A stretch of 64,000 bases of DNA, from NCBI GenBank assembly GCA_000717735.1, contig JOBE01000021.1:39800-103799 (forward strand). Direction: 5' to 3'. The position numbers and the translations under genes were made by a program. Source of the DNA: Streptomyces griseoluteus (GTDB taxonomy: Bacteria > Actinomycetota > Actinomycetes > Streptomycetales > Streptomycetaceae). Below, piece by piece: positions 61,652 to 64,000 of this stretch (its first letter is position 1; each line of letters begins with the position of its first letter). The notes below the pieces were generated by a model. It ran no database searches, was not told the origin of the DNA, and saw nothing but the letters and a program-made list of their open reading frames with translations.

Positions 61652-62269
61652 ATGCCCTACCGACGCACCCCTGCCGTCCAGGCCCGGCTCGACGCCCAGC
61701 GTGCCTCCGTCGTCGACGCGGCACGCGAACTCCTCGCCGAACAGGGCTACGCGGGATGCACCGTCGCGGCCGTCGCCGCCCGCGCCGGCATCGCCACCGG
61801 CAGCGTGTACCGCCACTTCCCCAGCAAGGCCGAGCTCTCCGTGGAGCTCTTCAGGACCGTGGTGGGCCGGGAGGTCGCGGCCGTCTCCGAGGCTGCCGGG
61901 CACCCCGGGCACCGTTCGGCAGCCGAGCGGGTGGTCGCCGTCATCGAGACCTTCGCCCTGCGGGCCCTGAAGTCGCCGCGCCTCGCCTACGCACTGCTCG
62001 CGGAACCGGTCGACCCGGCCGTGGACGCCGAAAGGCTCGTCTTCCGGCGCGCGTTCCGGGACGTGTTCGCCACCCGTGTCGAGGAGGGCGTGCGCTCCGG
62101 CGAACTACCGCCCCAGGACCCTGTCCTGACCGCCTCGGCGCTCGTCGGCGCGGGCGCCGAGGCGCTCGTCGGCCCGCTGGCCGAGGGGTCCGTCGGGCCC
62201 GGCACCGTACCCGCACTCGTCACCTTCACCCTGCGAGCACTGGGAGTCCCCGATGCCGACCACGCATGA
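61652..62269 (+). CDS. TetR-family regulator of the acyl-CoA dehydrogenase operon
   Basis: A 205-residue TetR regulator. The HTH lies at ~17-62 (SVVDAARELLAEQGYAGCTV, then GIATGSVYRHFPSKAELSVELF). The C-terminal domain has LRALKSPRLAYALLAEPVDP and ends in LVTFTLRALGVPDA. An ATG right after the 11-bp-arm palindrome is the best start. The last 17 bases overlap the acyl-CoA dehydrogenase gene, so the two are coupled. Homologues in this setting control fatty acid or AidB-like acyl-CoA dehydrogenases, presumably in response to an acyl-CoA. Confidence 0.92.
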   Translation: MPYRRTPAVQARLDAQRASVVDAARELLAEQGYAGCTVAAVAARAGIATGSVYRHFPSKAELSVELFRTVVGREVAAVSEAAGHPGHRSAAERVVAVIETFALRALKSPRLAYALLAEPVDPAVDAERLVFRRAFRDVFATRVEEGVRSGELPPQDPVLTASALVGAGAEALVGPLAEGSVGPGTVPALVTFTLRALGVPDADHA

Positions 62270-63902
62270 GGTCACCAACCAGGTACCGCCCCTGACCGGT
62301 TACGACGTCTCCGCCGACCCCGCCCTCCTGGAGTCGCTGCGCCGCGAGGGCGCCGGCTGGGCCGAGAACGAGGTCCGCGCGCTGGGAGTACGGGCCGGCG
62401 GCGCGGAGGCCCAGGAGTGGGGGCGGCTCGCCGAGCGCCACTCCCCCGTCCTGCACACCCACGACCGGTACGGGCACCGGATCGACGAGGTCGAGTTCCA
62501 CCCCCACTGGCACGCGCTGATGGACGTGGCCGTCCGCCACGGGCTGCACGGCGCGCCCTGGCGCGACGAGCGGCCCGGCGCGCACGTGGCCCGCGCGGCG
62601 AAGGTGTTCGTCTGGGGACAGGCCGACACGGGGCACCTGTGCCCGGTCTCCATGACGTACGCGGCGGTTCCGGCGCTGCGCGCCCAGCCGGAGCTGGCCG
62701 AGGTGTACGAGCCGCTGCTGGCCTCCTCCTCGTACGACTTCGGCCTGCGGGTGCCGACGGAGAAGCGCGGGATCATCGCCGGGATGTCGATGACCGAGAA
62801 GCAGGGCGGTTCCGACGTCCGGGCGAACACCACGAGGGCGGTCCCGGCGGGCGAGCCCGGTCTGTACGAGCTGACCGGCCACAAGTGGTTCACCTCGGCG
62901 CCGATGTCGGACGTGTTCCTCACCCTCGCCCAGGCGCCGGGCGGCCTGTCCTGCTTCCTGGTGCCCCGGGTGCTCCCGGACGGCAGCCGCAACGCGATCC
63001 GCCTCCAGCGGCTCAAGGACAAGCTGGGCAACCGGTCCAACGCCTCCTCCGAGATCGAGTACGAGGGCGCCCTCGGCCGACTGGTCGGCGAGGAGGGGCG
63101 CGGGGTCGCCACCATCATCCGGATGGTCAACATGACGCGGCTCGACTGCGCCATCAGTTCGGCGTCCGGCATGCGGCTCGGGCTCGTCCAGGCGGTGCAC
63201 CACGCCACCCACCGCGAGGCGTTCGGGGCGCGGCTCGTCGACCAGCCGCTGATGCGGAACGTGCTCGCCGACCTGGCCGTGGAGGCGGAGGCCGCCACCG
63301 TCGCGGCGCTGCGGCTCGCCGGTGCGGTGGACCGCGCGACGCGCGGGGACGCGGAGGAGGAGCAGCTGCGGCGGCTCGGTCTCGCGGTCACCAAGTACTG
63401 GGTGTGCAAGCGGGCGCCCGCGCACGCGGCCGAGGCCCTGGAGTGCCTTGGAGGCAACGGGTACGTCGAGGACTCGGGCATGCCGAGGCTCTACCGGGAG
63501 TCCCCGCTGCCGTCCATCTGGGAGGGCTCGGGGAACGTCGCCGCCCTGGACGTGCTGCGCGCGATGGCACGTCAGCCGCAGGCGGTGGAGGCGTACTTCG
63601 CGGAGGTCGACCGGGGCGCGGGCGCCGACCGGCGCCTGGACGCGGCGGTCGCGGACCTCCGCAAGGACCTCTCCGGGCTCGGGGACCCGGACGCGGTGGC
63701 GTACGGGGCGCGGCGGCTCGTCGAGCGGCTCGCCCTCGTGCTCCAGGGTTCGCTGCTCGTACGGCACGGACACCCCGCCGTCGCGGACGCGTTCTGCGCC
63801 TCGCGTCTCGACGGCGACCGGGGCCTCGCCTTCGGCACGCTGCCGGCCGGAGTGGACACGGCGGCGATCATCGAACGGAGCGGGCCGGGGTTCGTCGGCT
63901 AG
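62253..63902 (+). CDS. AidB-like acyl-CoA dehydrogenase
   Basis: A 549-residue flavoprotein of the acyl-CoA dehydrogenase family, AidB-like branch by its length and the N-terminal extra domain (~1-170, PPLTGYDVSADPALLESLRRE). Other features are GMSMTEKQGGSDVRANTT (FAD-binding), HKWFTSAPMSDVF, NMTRLDCAISSASGMRLGLV and the LGGNGYVEDSGMPRLYRE end with WEGSGN. AidB protects DNA in E. coli, while other members are dehydrogenases. It overlaps the TetR gene by 17 bases. The stop codon TAG lies in the CTAG where a MITE-like repeat begins, so the C-terminus may have been trimmed or just met. Confidence 0.93.
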   Translation: MPTTHEVTNQVPPLTGYDVSADPALLESLRREGAGWAENEVRALGVRAGGAEAQEWGRLAERHSPVLHTHDRYGHRIDEVEFHPHWHALMDVAVRHGLHGAPWRDERPGAHVARAAKVFVWGQADTGHLCPVSMTYAAVPALRAQPELAEVYEPLLASSSYDFGLRVPTEKRGIIAGMSMTEKQGGSDVRANTTRAVPAGEPGLYELTGHKWFTSAPMSDVFLTLAQAPGGLSCFLVPRVLPDGSRNAIRLQRLKDKLGNRSNASSEIEYEGALGRLVGEEGRGVATIIRMVNMTRLDCAISSASGMRLGLVQAVHHATHREAFGARLVDQPLMRNVLADLAVEAEAATVAALRLAGAVDRATRGDAEEEQLRRLGLAVTKYWVCKRAPAHAAEALECLGGNGYVEDSGMPRLYRESPLPSIWEGSGNVAALDVLRAMARQPQAVEAYFAEVDRGAGADRRLDAAVADLRKDLSGLGDPDAVAYGARRLVERLALVLQGSLLVRHGHPAVADAFCASRLDGDRGLAFGTLPAGVDTAAIIERSGPGFVG

Positions 63903-64000
63903 GGTCTTTCGTTTGGATCAGGCCGGATCAGGGAGCGGGGTCCGGTGCATGGGGTCTCCCCAGGCCCGCAGGGCCTGGGGGACGCCTCGCGAGGCGGAGG
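63901..64000 (+). mobile_element. Second copy of the MITE-like repeat end (cut by window end)
   Basis: AGGGTCTTTCGTTTGGATCA at 63901-63920 is identical to the left end of the element at 54983, and the first 49 bases differ by only one (T to C). The interior then differs, with an insertion forming its own hairpin (CCCAGGCCC-GCA-GGGCCTGGG) before the shared GCCTCGC-AGGCGGAG segment. The element starts within CTAG of the acyl-CoA dehydrogenase stop. The right end is beyond the window. Confidence 0.75.

Overview
The window is high-GC actinobacterial DNA and almost certainly comes from a Streptomyces chromosome. The evidence is pervasive G/C at third codon positions, many GTG starts (and one TTG), ATGA/GTGA stop-start overlaps, and a gene stock typical of the genus: a Streptomyces-type contractile injection system, secreted glycoside hydrolases, PadR/HxlR/TetR pairs, deazaflavin-type oxidoreductase, GAF/PP2C phosphatases, and c-di-AMP and manganese riboswitches. 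I see no tRNA, rRNA, CRISPR array, plasmid origin or prophage.

Region 1 (83-13036) is the major system: the 3' part of a phage-tail-like contractile injection system (CIS/eCIS). In order it has sheath, inner tube, a tail-assembly-type protein, a 50-residue partner, a 985-residue Pro/Ala-rich protein with eleven QR motifs, a second tube-like protein, a LysM adaptor, a VgrG-like spike, gp25, gpJ and gpI baseplate proteins, and lastly a zinc-ribbon/single-TM/extracytoplasmic-domain protein that fits CisA, the Streptomyces membrane anchor. The genes are mostly overlapping or closely spaced. The AAA+ ATPase, tape measure and terminator are not in the window and may lie upstream.

Region 2 (13037-19350) begins with a deletion scar that joins the 3' end of a leftward GH13-like gene to the 3' part of a rightward GH30-ricin gene. 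An intact secreted GH3 beta-glucosidase, a PadR/HAAS pair and a secreted alpha/beta hydrolase follow. Region 3 (19582-25427) holds glyceraldehyde-3-phosphate dehydrogenase, a GlxA-type regulator and an oxidative-stress block: tpx, a Fur-family regulator, and divergent katG with an operator-like palindrome inside its promoter. Region 4 (25693-36363) carries a serine hydrolase, a GNAT, alpha/beta hydrolases, a deazaflavin-type enzyme, a second scar (EamA/LysR), a Tat-exported phospholipase C, and a LysM-transglycosylase gene behind a c-di-AMP riboswitch.

Region 5 (36527-49754) holds a GAF-PAS-GAF-PP2C phosphatase, zinc-free ribosomal protein L31, an NmrA-type oxidoreductase, cyclophilin, small secreted and membrane proteins, a Nudix enzyme, a two-component system facing an ABC exporter across a 12-bp inverted repeat, a BrkB-type membrane protein, and an HxlR regulator facing a thioesterase across an operator. 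Region 6 (49891-64000) holds a GAF remnant, a MoxR-VWA pair, a nucleosidase, a frameshifted lipase pseudogene whose promoter is hit by a 152-bp MITE-like repeat, a CocE-type hydrolase, a TetR-MFS-PP2C operon with twin operators, a Mn riboswitch with a TMEM165-type transporter, and a TetR/AidB-like pair. A second copy of the MITE-like repeat end begins at the last stop codon.

The standout features are the CIS locus (especially the QR-repeat protein and the CisA candidate), two deletion scars of the same geometry, two riboswitches, a MITE-like family using CTAG targets, and a series of clear palindromic operators next to their regulators.
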